Positions 26,383 through 34,652 of a stretch of 64,000 nt of DNA are shown here, in pieces. The stretch is taken from positions 1,860,001 to 1,924,000 of the forward strand of contig CP108521.1 in assembly GCA_035999765.1 (NCBI GenBank). Reading direction: 5' to 3'. This DNA is from Streptomyces sp. NBC_01231 (GTDB lineage: Bacteria; Actinomycetota; Actinomycetes; Streptomycetales; Streptomycetaceae). Position 1 is the stretch's first letter. Each line of letters starts with the position of its first letter. The notes under the pieces were generated by a model. The model was not told the origin of the DNA. It saw only the letters and a program-made list of their open reading frames with translations, and did not search any database. The position numbers and the translations under genes are program-made.

Positions 26383-27649
26383 CTAAAGCGCCGGGCTTGC
26401 ACAACGGGCATCACTGGGTGTGATGTGTCGTTTGCGTCCAGCCTCACGCCCGGATGTCCGGGGTGAGACGGGGGCCGTTGACTGGGCCCCGCGTCGCCAC
26501 AACTCCCACGCTCTCGCACGGATGTTGCGGGAGCCTCCCCCACTCTCGGCTTCGCTCGAGCGGGAGGTGCCCCCATCGGTCTGCGTGATCAACGAATCCG
26601 CAGCTCCGGCATGCGAACCAGGCCTGGGAGACCCGGTTCGCCTTGTCGATGTGGCCGCATGCGGCGCAGGTGCGGGAGGTGTACGCCGGATCGACGTGCA
26701 CCACCGGCCCCCCCCGCCTTGCGGGCCTTGTACGCGATGAACTGCCCCAGCTGGTGGAAGGACCAGCTGGCGTGGATGGCCCGTTGGGGCTTGCGAAGCC
26801 GTACCCGCTCGCGGATGCCCGTGAGGTCTTCCAGGGCGATTCCGCGACCGGTGCGTTCTGCCTCGGCCACCACATGTTTCGCGTCTTGTGGTTGATGTCC
26901 CTGGCCCTACGAGCCTCCTTGCGCCGCCGCTTCTTCAACCGGCGCCTGGCGGACGGGGTGTTCTTCTTCTGCAGCTTGGCGCGCAGGCCGCGCTCGCGGG
27001 TGCGGGTCCGGTTGAGTTCGCGTCCGGCCAGGATCTCGCCGTCCGAGGTGGTGGCGATGTTCACGATGCCCAGGTCGATCCCGAGGAAGTCCACCGGCTC
27101 CGTGTTCAGCGGCGCCTGGGGGACTTCACAGGTCGCGTTCAGGAACCACATGCCGTCCCGCTCCAGCAGGTCGGACTCGCCCTTGCGGTACAGGGCCAAG
27201 GTGGCCAGCTGCTCCGGGGACGCGGTGAACGCCACGCACTTGACCCGCCCGGCGGTGGTCCAGATCGACACTGTGCGGCCGGGGATCTGCCAGGACAGCA
27301 TGCGGTCGTCGTAGGGCTGTGCGCCCTGGGGGCGGAAGGAGACCGGCTTCCCGGCCGCCCGGCGGTAGCGCTTGGAGCCGGGACGTCCCAGGTTTCCGGC
27401 CCGCAGGTTCGCCTTCAGCGTGGTGTGCGCCTCACACGTCTTCTTGATGACGTGCTGGGCTGCCTGGGCGCCCAGGGCCCAGCGGGACTTGACGGTGTCG
27501 TAGGTGTGTCGGCGCAGGGCGAAGTTCTTGAACTCACCGCGCTCGAAGGCCACCTCGCTCACCCAGGACGCGGCCTCGTTGCAGGCGTGCAGGGTTGCCT
27601 CCAGTGCCGCCGCCTGCTCGGGCGTCGGCAACGTGACGATGAAGATCAC
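26383..27649 (-). pseudogene. tnpB (RuvC-like RNA-guided nuclease) pseudogene
   Basis: The N-terminal 255 or so residues are intact in one frame (27649 to about 26880), including RuvC motif I (DFLGIDLGIVNIATT). Near 26877 a base is missing and the sequence continues in a second frame (26873 to about 26712: VAEAERTGRGIALEDLTGIRERV with the RuvC Glu). At a run of eight G (26708-26715) an extra base restores the first frame for the zinc ribbon (CAACGH ... CRSCGFVDHADR). There, a short repeat interrupts the last RuvC Asp motif, and the normal C-terminus (NIRARAWELWRRG) continues in a third frame to a stop at 26383. At least three lesions are present, so no active nuclease is expected. Confidence 0.85.
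26527..26575. repeat. Short Streptomyces interspersed repeat inserted in tnpB
   Basis: About 49 bases, with GGGAGCCTCCCCCACTCTCG at one end and GAGCGGGAGGTGCCCCC at the other, enclosing the palindrome CTCGAG. I recognise this as a short repeat that recurs between genes in many Streptomyces genomes; this rests on memory. Here it breaks the DR-N motif of tnpB. I saw no second copy in this window and no clear target duplication. Confidence 0.65.
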
Positions 27650-27812
27650 CGACACCTTCTCGCTGAGCGGCATCGCGCTGGGCACACTCGTCGTGATCAC
27701 CGGCTACCACGCGCTGCGCGCGTTCGCGCCGGCCCATCTCAAGACGGGCCGGCCACTCCTGGACGAGGGCACCAGTTCCTACGACGAGGAGGATCAGCGC
27801 GCCAACTCGTAG
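27639..27812 (+). pseudogene. C-terminal remnant of a membrane protein
   Basis: This 57-aa open frame ends in a normal stop. It has one strong transmembrane segment (LSGIALGTLVVITGYHALRAF) followed by a hydrophilic acidic tail (LLDEGTSSYDEEDQRANS), exactly like the last helix and tail of a multi-pass permease. The frame is open further upstream to 27504, but that stretch is the antisense of tnpB, so the membrane protein is cut off at about 27640. No matching N-terminal part is found on the other side of the element. The parent family is unknown; nucleobase permeases end similarly. Loss probably accompanied element insertion. Confidence 0.6.
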
Positions 27813-29008
27813 GCGTAGGACGGCGAGAACGTCCCCGGCGAACCCTTGCAGCCGTCCGACTCCCCCGGCAGTTTCACCCACAGGAAGGCATCGATCCGGG
27901 CCTCCCCGGTGCTGAGCGTGGGCGCCCGGCCGATCTTGCGGCCGGGCGGGTCGCACCACTCTCCGTCCGCCGGGGCGCCGTTGCCGTTGCGGCTGGTGTC
28001 GATGACGGCGCCCAGGCCGGCCGGGCCGCCCAGCGCGTCGAGGACTCGTCGGTCGTAGGCGATCTCGTCGGACGTGCGGTGGAAGTTGGAGACATTGCTG
28101 AAGACACCGTCGGAGGACGCGGCCGAGGCGGCACCGGCCTGCCTGAGCCAACCCGCCTGTTTCATGGGCGGGTTCCAGCCGGAGTGACCGGCGTCGTAGT
28201 AGACGCGTGCCCTGGGGTTGGCGGCCTTGAGGACCCGGCCCGCGCGGGCCAAGGAGGCGAAGCGGCGGGACCGTTCGCCCGAGGAGAGGCACTCGGCCTG
28301 GGCGACCGAGTCCGGCTCCAGGACGACGACGACCTCGCCGGAGCCCAGCCCGGCGGCGAAGGCGTCGATCCAGGCGTCGTAGGCGTCGAGGTCGGGTGCC
28401 CCGCCCTCGGAGGCGCCGCCGCAGTCGCGGCCCGGGATGCCGTACGCCACGACCACCGGAACCCGGCCCTGGGCGACACCGCCCGACGTGACCGCGCGGA
28501 CCCGGGAGGTGATGGTCGACGGCGTGAAGTCGGCGAACCAGAGGGCCGCGGGCCGGTCGGCGATCCGGGACTCGATGACCTCCTGCCGGGGGTCCGCGCC
28601 GTTGCCGCGCACCCAGTCGAGCACCTGGGACTCGGGATGACGGTAGAGCCGGGTGGACACGAAGGCGCTCAGGTCCTTCTCCTTCTGCTCCGACCTCGCG
28701 GCCGTCGGCGTCGGCGTGGGCGTCGACATAGCCTTCGGCTTCTCCTTCGGGGACGGCGAGGCGGAGTTGCTCGGGCTCGGAGAGGCGGACGGGGTGGGTG
28801 CGGCGGGCAACGGCGCCAGGTAGGGCGAGACGGTCACCTGGGGCTTCGCCTCGTCGAAGCCGCGCCGGTCGTCGAGGGCGGTCAGCATCCCGGCCGCGGT
28901 ACCGACCGCGACGACGACGGATGCCGCGGCGACCATCACACCGCGTCGTGCGGTCCGCCCGCGCACGGCCCGGTGCGCCGCCGGGCGCCTGGACCGTAAG
29001 CCTGACAC
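27794..29008 (-). CDS. GH6 family glycoside hydrolase (endoglucanase or cellobiohydrolase-like)
   Basis: A 404-aa protein with a basic N-terminus and one hydrophobic segment (about 24-42; MVAAASVVVAVGTAAGML). This acts as a signal anchor or an uncleaved signal. A Pro/Ser/Thr-rich linker follows (about 65-105). The catalytic domain (about 110-404) has YGIPGRDCGG with the likely catalytic Asp, VVVLEPDSVAQAECL, the GH6 signature, VYYDAGHSGWNPP, SNVSNFHRTSDEI, DTSRNGNG, and WCDPPGRKIG. It hydrolyses beta-1,4-glucan. No carbohydrate-binding module is present, so a membrane-tethered or soluble accessory role is likely. GTG start at 29008 has GGAGGGGGAG upstream. Its 3' end overlaps the remnant at 27812 by 19 bases. 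Confidence 0.9.
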   Translation of the reverse strand: MSGLRSRRPAAHRAVRGRTARRGVMVAAASVVVAVGTAAGMLTALDDRRGFDEAKPQVTVSPYLAPLPAAPTPSASPSPSNSASPSPKEKPKAMSTPTPTPTAARSEQKEKDLSAFVSTRLYRHPESQVLDWVRGNGADPRQEVIESRIADRPAALWFADFTPSTITSRVRAVTSGGVAQGRVPVVVAYGIPGRDCGGASEGGAPDLDAYDAWIDAFAAGLGSGEVVVVLEPDSVAQAECLSSGERSRRFASLARAGRVLKAANPRARVYYDAGHSGWNPPMKQAGWLRQAGAASAASSDGVFSNVSNFHRTSDEIAYDRRVLDALGGPAGLGAVIDTSRNGNGAPADGEWCDPPGRKIGRAPTLSTGEARIDAFLWVKLPGESDGCKGSPGTFSPSYAYELAR

Positions 29009-29111
29009 GGTTGCGCTCCCCCTCCCCCACGGCGGGCGCGCGTTCCCCCGTTCTGGGGAAGCGCCGGGCCCACCGGCACTCGGGTCAGCCTAAAGCTGCG
29101 ACCCTGCCCCC

Positions 29112-29801
29112 ATGGTGCAATGCGAACAATTCACCACCCCCGTGGACACGGTCATCTCCCGTATGCGCGCGCTCGACCAGACGCTGCCGACGGCCGACGG
29201 GGTCGCCGTCTTCAACCGTGTCTACCTCGCCGTCACGGAGGCGGTCGACCGGCGTATCGACAGCGGCCGGTTCGAGGACACACGGGCCGCGATCACACTG
29301 GACGTGCGGTTCGCGGAGCGCTACCTGGCCGCCGTCGAGACGGTGAGGAACGAGCGGCGTCCGCCCGCCTGCTGGCGGCCCCTGTTCCAGATGCGCCGTC
29401 ATCCCGGCGTACGACCGCTGCAGTTCGCGCTCGCGGGCATCAACGCGCACATCGGCCACGACCTGGCGCTCGCCGTCGTGGACACCTGTCGTACGCTCGA
29501 CTGCGAACCCGCCGAGGTGGAGGACGAGTTCGACCGCGTGGGCGATCTCCTCGTCTCGCTGGAGGAGAGCATCCGCGAAGAGCTGATGCCGGGCCCCGAC
29601 CTCCTCCAGATCGCCGACCCGCTCACCCATCTGCTCGGCTCCTGGAGCCTGGACCGGGCCCGGGACGCCACCTGGACCGCGGCCCGGGCTCTGTGGGCAC
29701 TGCGCGGACTCCCCGAAGTCGCCGGGGAGTTCACCGATCGGCTGGACGCAGCGGTCGGCTTCGCGGGACGCATGCTGCTCACCCCGCTGCCCGACCGCTG
29801 A
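29112..29801 (+). CDS. DUF5995 family protein
   Basis: A 229-aa soluble protein matching DUF5995, a family common in actinobacteria and other bacteria without a known function. It is mainly alpha-helical. Characteristic stretches are FNRVYLAVTEAVDRRI near residue 34, LDVRFAERYLAAV, RRPPACWRPLF, and QFALAGINAHIGHDLALAVVDTC near residue 105 with a conserved HIxHD that could hold a metal or iron. The remaining C-terminus includes a DPLTHLLGSWSLDRARDATW segment. The start ATG at 29112 is preceded by GCGACCCTGCCCCC without a clear RBS, so it may be leaderless. It is divergent from the GH6 gene and convergent with davB. Confidence 0.85.
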   Translation: MVQCEQFTTPVDTVISRMRALDQTLPTADGVAVFNRVYLAVTEAVDRRIDSGRFEDTRAAITLDVRFAERYLAAVETVRNERRPPACWRPLFQMRRHPGVRPLQFALAGINAHIGHDLALAVVDTCRTLDCEPAEVEDEFDRVGDLLVSLEESIREELMPGPDLLQIADPLTHLLGSWSLDRARDATWTAARALWALRGLPEVAGEFTDRLDAAVGFAGRMLLTPLPDR

Positions 29802-29834
29802 CGGGCCCAGGTCCTCTTTGACCGCCAAGTACTC

Positions 29835-31547
29835 CTAGTCCTCCGGCAGTTCGACCGGCGCGATCTCGTCGTACACGTCTCCCGGGCCCGGGTTCGTGGC
29901 GTCGGTCGTCCCTCCGAAGTGGTGCATGACGCCCCAGACCGCGTTGAGTGCGGTCTGCACCGCACCCTCGGCCCAGCCGGCCGTCCAGGAGATGTCGTCG
30001 CCGGCGAGGAAGATGCCCCGCTTGTCCTCGGGCAGCCGGTCCTGCATGAAGTGGGTGAACAGGCGCCGCTGGTAACGGTAGTGACCGGGCAGGTTGGCCT
30101 TGAAAGCGCCCATGAAGTAGGGCTCGTTCTCCCAGGACACGGTCACCGGGCTGCCGATGACGTGCTTCCGGATGTCGACGTTCGGGTAGATCTCGCCGAG
30201 CGACTTCAGCATGACCTCCATCCGCTCGTTCGCCGACAGCGGCAGCCACTTCAGGCTGTCGTCGCACCAGGTGTACGAGAGACAGATGACGGCCGGCTTG
30301 TCGGGGCCGTCGTCGAGGAGGTAGGTCCCGCGGGTCATCCGGTCGGTGAGCGTCATCGACATGACGTCCCGGCCGGTGGGGTTTCCGTTGCCGTCGACGG
30401 CCTTGTCGAGCCAGAAGGGCCGGTCCACCGGCACGAAGAGCTTGGAGCTCTCCATGTAGTGGGTCCGCTCGATCGCCGTCCAGTGATCGATCGGGAAGAG
30501 CGAGTCGTCGCAGGCGATCTTCGACAGCAGCATCCAGGACTGGGCGGTGAAGATCGCCGTCCGGTAGGTGCGGATGTCGCCGTCCGCGTCGGTGACGGTG
30601 ATCCGGTCGCCCGCGGTGCGGTGCAGCCGGGTCACGGCCGGACGGGGCTCCCCGCCCTCGTGCAGACTCGCCAGCGAGGTGCCGTACGCCCAGTGGACGA
30701 TCTTCTCCGGCTCGCGCTCCCAGAGCCTGAGCGGCAGTTGCTGGGAGCCGCCGACGATGCCGCGGTGGTGGTCGTCGGCCTCGGTGTAGACGACGCGCAG
30801 GATCTCCAGGATGGAGTTGGGGAAGTCGGTGTCCCAGCCGCCGGTGCCGAAGCCGACCTGGCCGAAGATCTCGCGGTGCCGGAACGACCTGAAGGCCTCG
30901 GAGTCGCAGAGGAAGCCGTAGAAGGTCTGGTTGTCGAGCTTCTCGACGAGCTTCGCCCAGATCTCCCGGATGCGCGGCACGTCCCGCTCCCGGATCGCGC
31001 GGTTCATGTCGGAGAAGTCGGCACCCTCTTCGAGGCACTTGTTCCAGGCCGCGGCGACGTCCCGGTAGACCTGCGGCAGGTCGTCGACCGTCTCGGCGTA
31101 GTGGGACTCGCCCTTGAGGTCGACGACGGTCGAAGGAGTCACCTCCGCGAGGGGGTTGGGGAAGGGCCGGGTCGTCAGGCCCACCAGGTCGATGTAGTGC
31201 TGGAGGGCCGTGGAGGACGGCGGGAAGCGCATCGCGCCCATCTCGGCGGTGAGGGAGGGGTCGCACCCGTCGAAGCCGACGGTCCGCAGCCGGCCGCCGA
31301 TCCGGTCGGCCTCGTAGACGACGGGCTTGAGGCCCATCTTCATCAGTTCGTACGCGGCGACGATGCCGGACAGTCCGCCCCCGATGACCGCGACCTCGGT
31401 GCCGTGCTCGGTCGCCGGAATCTGACCGAGGCCCGCCGGGTGCGCGAGGAAGTCGTCGTACGCGTACGGGAAGTCCGGACCGAACATGGTGATCGGCGGC
31501 TGCTGCTCGTCAGCGTGCTCGACGGCGTTGGGCACGGTGGACGTCAT
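29835..31547 (-). CDS. davB: Flavin amine oxidase, probable L-lysine 2-monooxygenase
   Basis: A 570-aa FAD-dependent enzyme. The Rossmann motif VAVIGGGLSGIVAAYEL occurs near residue 52 and GGRLRT binds FAD. The C-terminal FAD loop is IFLAGDDISWTAGWAEGAVQTALNAVWG near residues 525-552. The whole sequence, from ITMFGPDFPYAYDDFLAHPAGLG to the last GPGDVYDEI, matches remembered Pseudomonas DavB, which oxidatively decarboxylates lysine to 5-aminovaleramide. The adjacent gene (137 bases upstream, same strand) encodes the matching amidase, strongly supporting a lysine-to-5-aminovalerate route. Tryptophan or phenylalanine monooxygenase activity is a lesser alternative. AAGGAG lies 10 bases before the ATG. 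Confidence 0.82.
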   Translation of the reverse strand: MTSTVPNAVEHADEQQPPITMFGPDFPYAYDDFLAHPAGLGQIPATEHGTEVAVIGGGLSGIVAAYELMKMGLKPVVYEADRIGGRLRTVGFDGCDPSLTAEMGAMRFPPSSTALQHYIDLVGLTTRPFPNPLAEVTPSTVVDLKGESHYAETVDDLPQVYRDVAAAWNKCLEEGADFSDMNRAIRERDVPRIREIWAKLVEKLDNQTFYGFLCDSEAFRSFRHREIFGQVGFGTGGWDTDFPNSILEILRVVYTEADDHHRGIVGGSQQLPLRLWEREPEKIVHWAYGTSLASLHEGGEPRPAVTRLHRTAGDRITVTDADGDIRTYRTAIFTAQSWMLLSKIACDDSLFPIDHWTAIERTHYMESSKLFVPVDRPFWLDKAVDGNGNPTGRDVMSMTLTDRMTRGTYLLDDGPDKPAVICLSYTWCDDSLKWLPLSANERMEVMLKSLGEIYPNVDIRKHVIGSPVTVSWENEPYFMGAFKANLPGHYRYQRRLFTHFMQDRLPEDKRGIFLAGDDISWTAGWAEGAVQTALNAVWGVMHHFGGTTDATNPGPGDVYDEIAPVELPED

Positions 31548-31571
31548 GGGGTAGGGACTCCTTGCGCGTAA

Positions 31572-31626
31572 GAACTCGAGAGAACTCGGGGAACTCGGGG
31601 AACTCGGGGAACTCGGGGAACTCGAG
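31572..31626. repeat. 9-bp tandem repeat (GAACTCGGG) between davA and davB
   Basis: Four perfect copies of GAACTCGGG run from 31582 to 31617, flanked on both sides by the variant GAACTCGAG (31572-31580 and 31618-31626). It sits in the 137-base spacer between davA and davB. A further hairpin, CTCGGG/CCCGAG (about 31652-31667), follows toward davA. This is a classic slippage-prone array and its copy number is likely to vary between strains. Confidence 0.9.
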
Positions 31627-31684
31627 AGAGTGAGAGACAACTCGGGGAGGGGCTCGGGGGAGCCCGAGGAGGAGCTCAGGGGAT

Positions 31685-32473
31685 TCAGACCAGGGCGCCG
31701 TAAAGGCCTGGACGCCGGTCCTTCAGGTACGGGTTGGCCTCGCGGGAGGTGGCGAGGAAGGCGGGGTCCACGTCCGCGAGCAGCAGTTCCTCGGCGCGGC
31801 CGGCCCGGGTGCGGGCGACCCCGTCGGGTCCGGCGAGGGTGGAGAGCCCGACGAACTCGAACTCCCCCTCCTGACCGACCCGGTTGACGTACGCGACGTA
31901 CATCTGGTTCTCGAAGGCCCGCACCGGCACGACCGACTCGGCGACGAACTGGAACGGGTGCATCTGCGCGGTCGGCACCAGGAGGAGGTCGGTGCCGGCG
32001 AGGGCGTGGGCGCGGACGTTCTCCGGGAACTCCACGTCGTAGCAGATCATCAGGCCGACGCGGAGGCCGTTCAGCTCGGCCTGTACGACCGGCTGGTCCC
32101 CCGGCGTGAAGTGGTCGCGTTCGAAGCAGCCGAAGAGGTGGGTCTTGCGGTAGTTGGCCAGTCGGGTGCCGTCCGCCGCGATCAGCTGGGCGGAGTTGAA
32201 GACGGCCTCGCCGGCCCGCTCGGGGTAGCCGTAGGCGAGGGCGAGGCCGTGCCGGGTGGCGAGCTCGGCGATCGCGTCCGCCGTGTCGCCGTCGGCGGGT
32301 TCGGCGAGGCGGCCGATGTCGTCGCCGATCGCGTACCCGGTGAGGAACATCTCCGGCGCGGCCAGCAGTCCGGCGCCCGCGGCGGCGGCCCGGCCCGCGG
32401 CCTCGTCGAGAACCTTGAGGTTCGCGGCGATCGAGCCGGGCCGGCCGGAGCTCTGGAGCAGGGCGGTGCGCAT
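31685..32473 (-). CDS. davA: Carbon-nitrogen hydrolase, probable 5-aminovaleramide amidase
   Basis: A 262-aa nitrilase-superfamily amidase. The catalytic triad is visible: Glu in APEMFLTGYAIG near residue 42, Lys in YRKTHLFG near residue 110, and Cys in GLMICYDVEFPE near residue 145. The sequence parallels Pseudomonas DavA (PEMFLTGYNIG, YGYPERG, NYRKTHLFGEL) along its length as remembered. It would hydrolyse 5-aminovaleramide, the product of the next gene's enzyme, to 5-aminovalerate and ammonia. It is the first gene of the pair. Start ATG at 32473 gives MRTALLQSSGRPG. A clear RBS was not resolved (CCCGTTGAGGAAC upstream). Confidence 0.83.
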   Translation of the reverse strand: MRTALLQSSGRPGSIAANLKVLDEAAGRAAAAGAGLLAAPEMFLTGYAIGDDIGRLAEPADGDTADAIAELATRHGLALAYGYPERAGEAVFNSAQLIAADGTRLANYRKTHLFGCFERDHFTPGDQPVVQAELNGLRVGLMICYDVEFPENVRAHALAGTDLLLVPTAQMHPFQFVAESVVPVRAFENQMYVAYVNRVGQEGEFEFVGLSTLAGPDGVARTRAGRAEELLLADVDPAFLATSREANPYLKDRRPGLYGALV

Positions 32474-32748
32474 GCGTGTTCCTCAACGGGCGGAAGGGTG
32501 GTTGCGGGGGCCACCTAGACGGTACGGGCGACGGGCTCGGCCCGACAAGAAGCACCCGTTGCGCGCCCGTACGCCGATCGTTGCGCGCTGAGTCCGGACG
32601 GCGGCGATTTGTTGCGTGCCCCGGGGCGGCCCTTGCCCGAGCCGACCACCGCGTGAGCCGCCCCCCGCCCGCGCCGGCCCCCACGTGAACCGACCACCGC
32701 CCAAGTCGGCCTCCGCCCGAGCGGGCCCCCGCCCGGGGACCCGCCACG

Positions 32749-33978
32749 TCACCGGTCGGGCCACCCGCGCTCCTTGCCATCCCGTGTGCCGTTCACCGGC
32801 ATTCGTGTTCCGTTCGCCAGCAGTAGGGCCGTGACCAGGTACGGCACGGCGAACAGCGCGAACACGGTGGCGTGGGAGGCGCTTTGGGCGAGGGTCGCGT
32901 ACGCGCCGTACACGACGATCGTGGCCAGTTCGGTGCCCAGGCTCGCGACCGAGGTCAGGGTGGCCCGCCCGGTGTCCTCGATGCGGTGCTGGAGGCGGAC
33001 GTCGGCGAGCACGGTCGCGAGCTGGAAACCGCCGAAGGCGAGGGCCACGAGGACGAGGCCGGCCGGTGTCCGCGCACCCGCGCCCAATGCCAGGGCGAGC
33101 GCGCCGACCCCGAGCAGAGCGCCGAGCCCGCGGCTGCCGAGTCGCTCCGCGGGACCGGCCAGCAGGCTCCCGGCCGTGGCCCCCGCCCAGATCAGCAGGA
33201 GCAGATACGGGACCATCCGGTCCGGTACGCCGGTGTCCCGCACCAGCAGCGGCGTGTACTCGTCGAGCGCACCCCACACGGCACCGACGGCCGGAACGAG
33301 CAGCAGCGCCCGGCGCAGCGACCGGTCGCCACGAGCCGCGGCGAGTCCGTCCCGCAGGGTCGCGGCCCAGTTGTCGCCGCCGGTCCCCGGCGTCCGGTGC
33401 TCCGGGAACCGGGTCGCGGCCACCGCGGTGAGCAGGCAGGCCAGGACGCTCGCGGCGCCGACCGCCGGGTAGCCGCCGAACGCGAACACGGGGCCGGCGG
33501 CCGCCATCGAGGCCATCACGGCCAGCAGTCCCGCGGCCCTGGCCCGGCCCATGACGCGGGCATACCGGTCGGCCGCGCCCAGCCGGACCAGTTCCTCGTA
33601 CACCAGGGCCTCCAGCGCGCCGGAGCCGAGCGCTCCACGCACCCCCCACAGCACGAAGCCGACCGCGAAGGCCCAGTACGACGGGGCCAGGACCCACAGG
33701 GCGAAGCCGACCGAGGTGAGCAGCGGGCCGAGCCACAGCAGCAGCCGGCGCGAGACCGCGTCGGCCCAGGCTCCGGAGGGGACCTCCAGCAGGACGCCGG
33801 TGAGGGACCACAGGACGAACAGGGAGGAGATCTGCCAGATCGACAGACCGGTGTCGGCGAACAGCAGCGCGTACACCGGGTAGAGCAGGACGAAGTCGTC
33901 GAGGAACGCGTAGCCGTACAGCGTGGCCGTGAGTTTCCGGACACCGGTGACGGGCAGGCGCGCAGGTGAGAGTGTCAT
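32749..33978 (-). CDS. MFS transporter
   Basis: A 409-aa major facilitator superfamily protein with about 12 transmembrane helices. Landmarks: YGYAFLDDFVLLYPVYALLFADTGLSIWQISSLFVLWSLTGVL at the start and LLEVPSGAWADAVSRR with an MFS motif-A-like loop. GFVLWGVRGALGSGALEALVYEELV and LATVLADVRLQHRIEDTGRATLTSVASLG are typical of YfkF/SetA-like drug or sugar MFS. Substrate is unknown. It lies upstream of davA on the same strand but is separated by a 275-base GC-rich gap without a gene, so co-regulation with lysine degradation is only possible. GGGAAGG lies before the ATG at 33978. Confidence 0.87.
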   Translation of the reverse strand: MTLSPARLPVTGVRKLTATLYGYAFLDDFVLLYPVYALLFADTGLSIWQISSLFVLWSLTGVLLEVPSGAWADAVSRRLLLWLGPLLTSVGFALWVLAPSYWAFAVGFVLWGVRGALGSGALEALVYEELVRLGAADRYARVMGRARAAGLLAVMASMAAAGPVFAFGGYPAVGAASVLACLLTAVAATRFPEHRTPGTGGDNWAATLRDGLAAARGDRSLRRALLLVPAVGAVWGALDEYTPLLVRDTGVPDRMVPYLLLLIWAGATAGSLLAGPAERLGSRGLGALLGVGALALALGAGARTPAGLVLVALAFGGFQLATVLADVRLQHRIEDTGRATLTSVASLGTELATIVVYGAYATLAQSASHATVFALFAVPYLVTALLLANGTRMPVNGTRDGKERGWPDR

Positions 33979-34184
33979 GGGGCCTTCCCGCAGGGACGAA
34001 TCGGACGCCGGAGGTGCGGCGTCCGAGGTGGCCCTCGGGAGGCACGACTGGTGGATCAATGTCGCCAGGTCATGACACCGATGGTAGTCGGGGTCGTGCG
34101 TACGGCCGAGTGAATTGCGCGTCCGCGTCCCCTCGGCCCGCCGCGGCTACCGTGGACATGTCATCGGCTCCCCGGGGAGGACGC

Positions 34185-34634
34185 ATGAAGATCGCAGCAC
34201 TGCCGCATGTGGACGAGCACACGACGATCGTCGCGGCGGAGCCCGCCGCGGTCTGGCGGGGTATCGACGACGTCCTGGACCGGTCCTTCGCGAGTGACCG
34301 GACGGCCCGCTACGCGCGCCTGCTCGGCTGCGCCGACCGTACGGTGTCCGGGCCACGGCCGGTGGCCGAGGGCTCGAGGTTCCCGGGGTTGCGCGTGGCA
34401 AGCGCGCGCCCCGACCGGGAGCTGGTCCTCGTCGGGCGCCACCACTTCTCGACGTACGCCCTGGTCTTCCGCCTCGACGAGGCCGGGCCGGGGCGGACCC
34501 TGCTGCGGGCCGAGACCCGGGCGAGGTTCCCCGGCCCGGTCGGCCGCCTCTACCGGCGGCTCGTCATCGGCACGGGCGGGCACGCGGCATTTGTACGGCG
34601 GCTGCTCTCAGCGGTCCGGCGGGGCACCGAGTAG
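34185..34634 (+). CDS. SRPBCC-like protein, function unknown
   Basis: A 149-aa protein whose length and pattern match the SRPBCC/START-like fold used in ligand-binding and polyketide-type proteins. It begins with an HVDEHTTIVAAEPAAVWRGID strand-helix, has a central RFPGLRVASARPDRELVLVGRHHFSTYALVFRLDE beta region, and ends in LLRAETRARFPGPVGRLYRRLVIGTGGHAAFVRRLL. No catalytic role can be read. Start ATG at 34185 is preceded by a strong GGGGAGG. It is divergent from the MFS gene and convergent with the Lrp regulator. Confidence 0.78.
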   Translation: MKIAALPHVDEHTTIVAAEPAAVWRGIDDVLDRSFASDRTARYARLLGCADRTVSGPRPVAEGSRFPGLRVASARPDRELVLVGRHHFSTYALVFRLDEAGPGRTLLRAETRARFPGPVGRLYRRLVIGTGGHAAFVRRLLSAVRRGTE

Positions 34635-34652
34635 GACGGGTCCTGGGGCGGC

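Larger units (their letters stand above)
26366..27649 (-). mobile_element. Degenerate IS605-type tnpB (IS1341-like) element
   Basis: The region carries a broken tnpB but no tnpA, the layout of stand-alone TnpB elements that move with a helper transposase. On the right (low-coordinate) side, TCAACTACCCAGCGCTAAAGCG forms an imperfect hairpin (CCCAGCGCT at 26376-26384 with AGCGCCGGG at 26387-26395) close to the end of the reading frame. This resembles the subterminal hairpins and omega-RNA end of such elements. The outer left boundary cannot be placed: sequence identity with TnpB begins at 27649, while a plus-strand membrane-protein end starts around 27639. Outer ends are estimates. Confidence 0.7.

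Noticed and set aside
26366..27649. Active TnpB/omega-RNA system
   Set aside because: At least three lesions break the protein, including one at the last catalytic motif, so an active nuclease is not supported without resequencing.
31572..31626. Possible CRISPR array
   Set aside because: The units are 9 bp and directly contiguous, without spacers.
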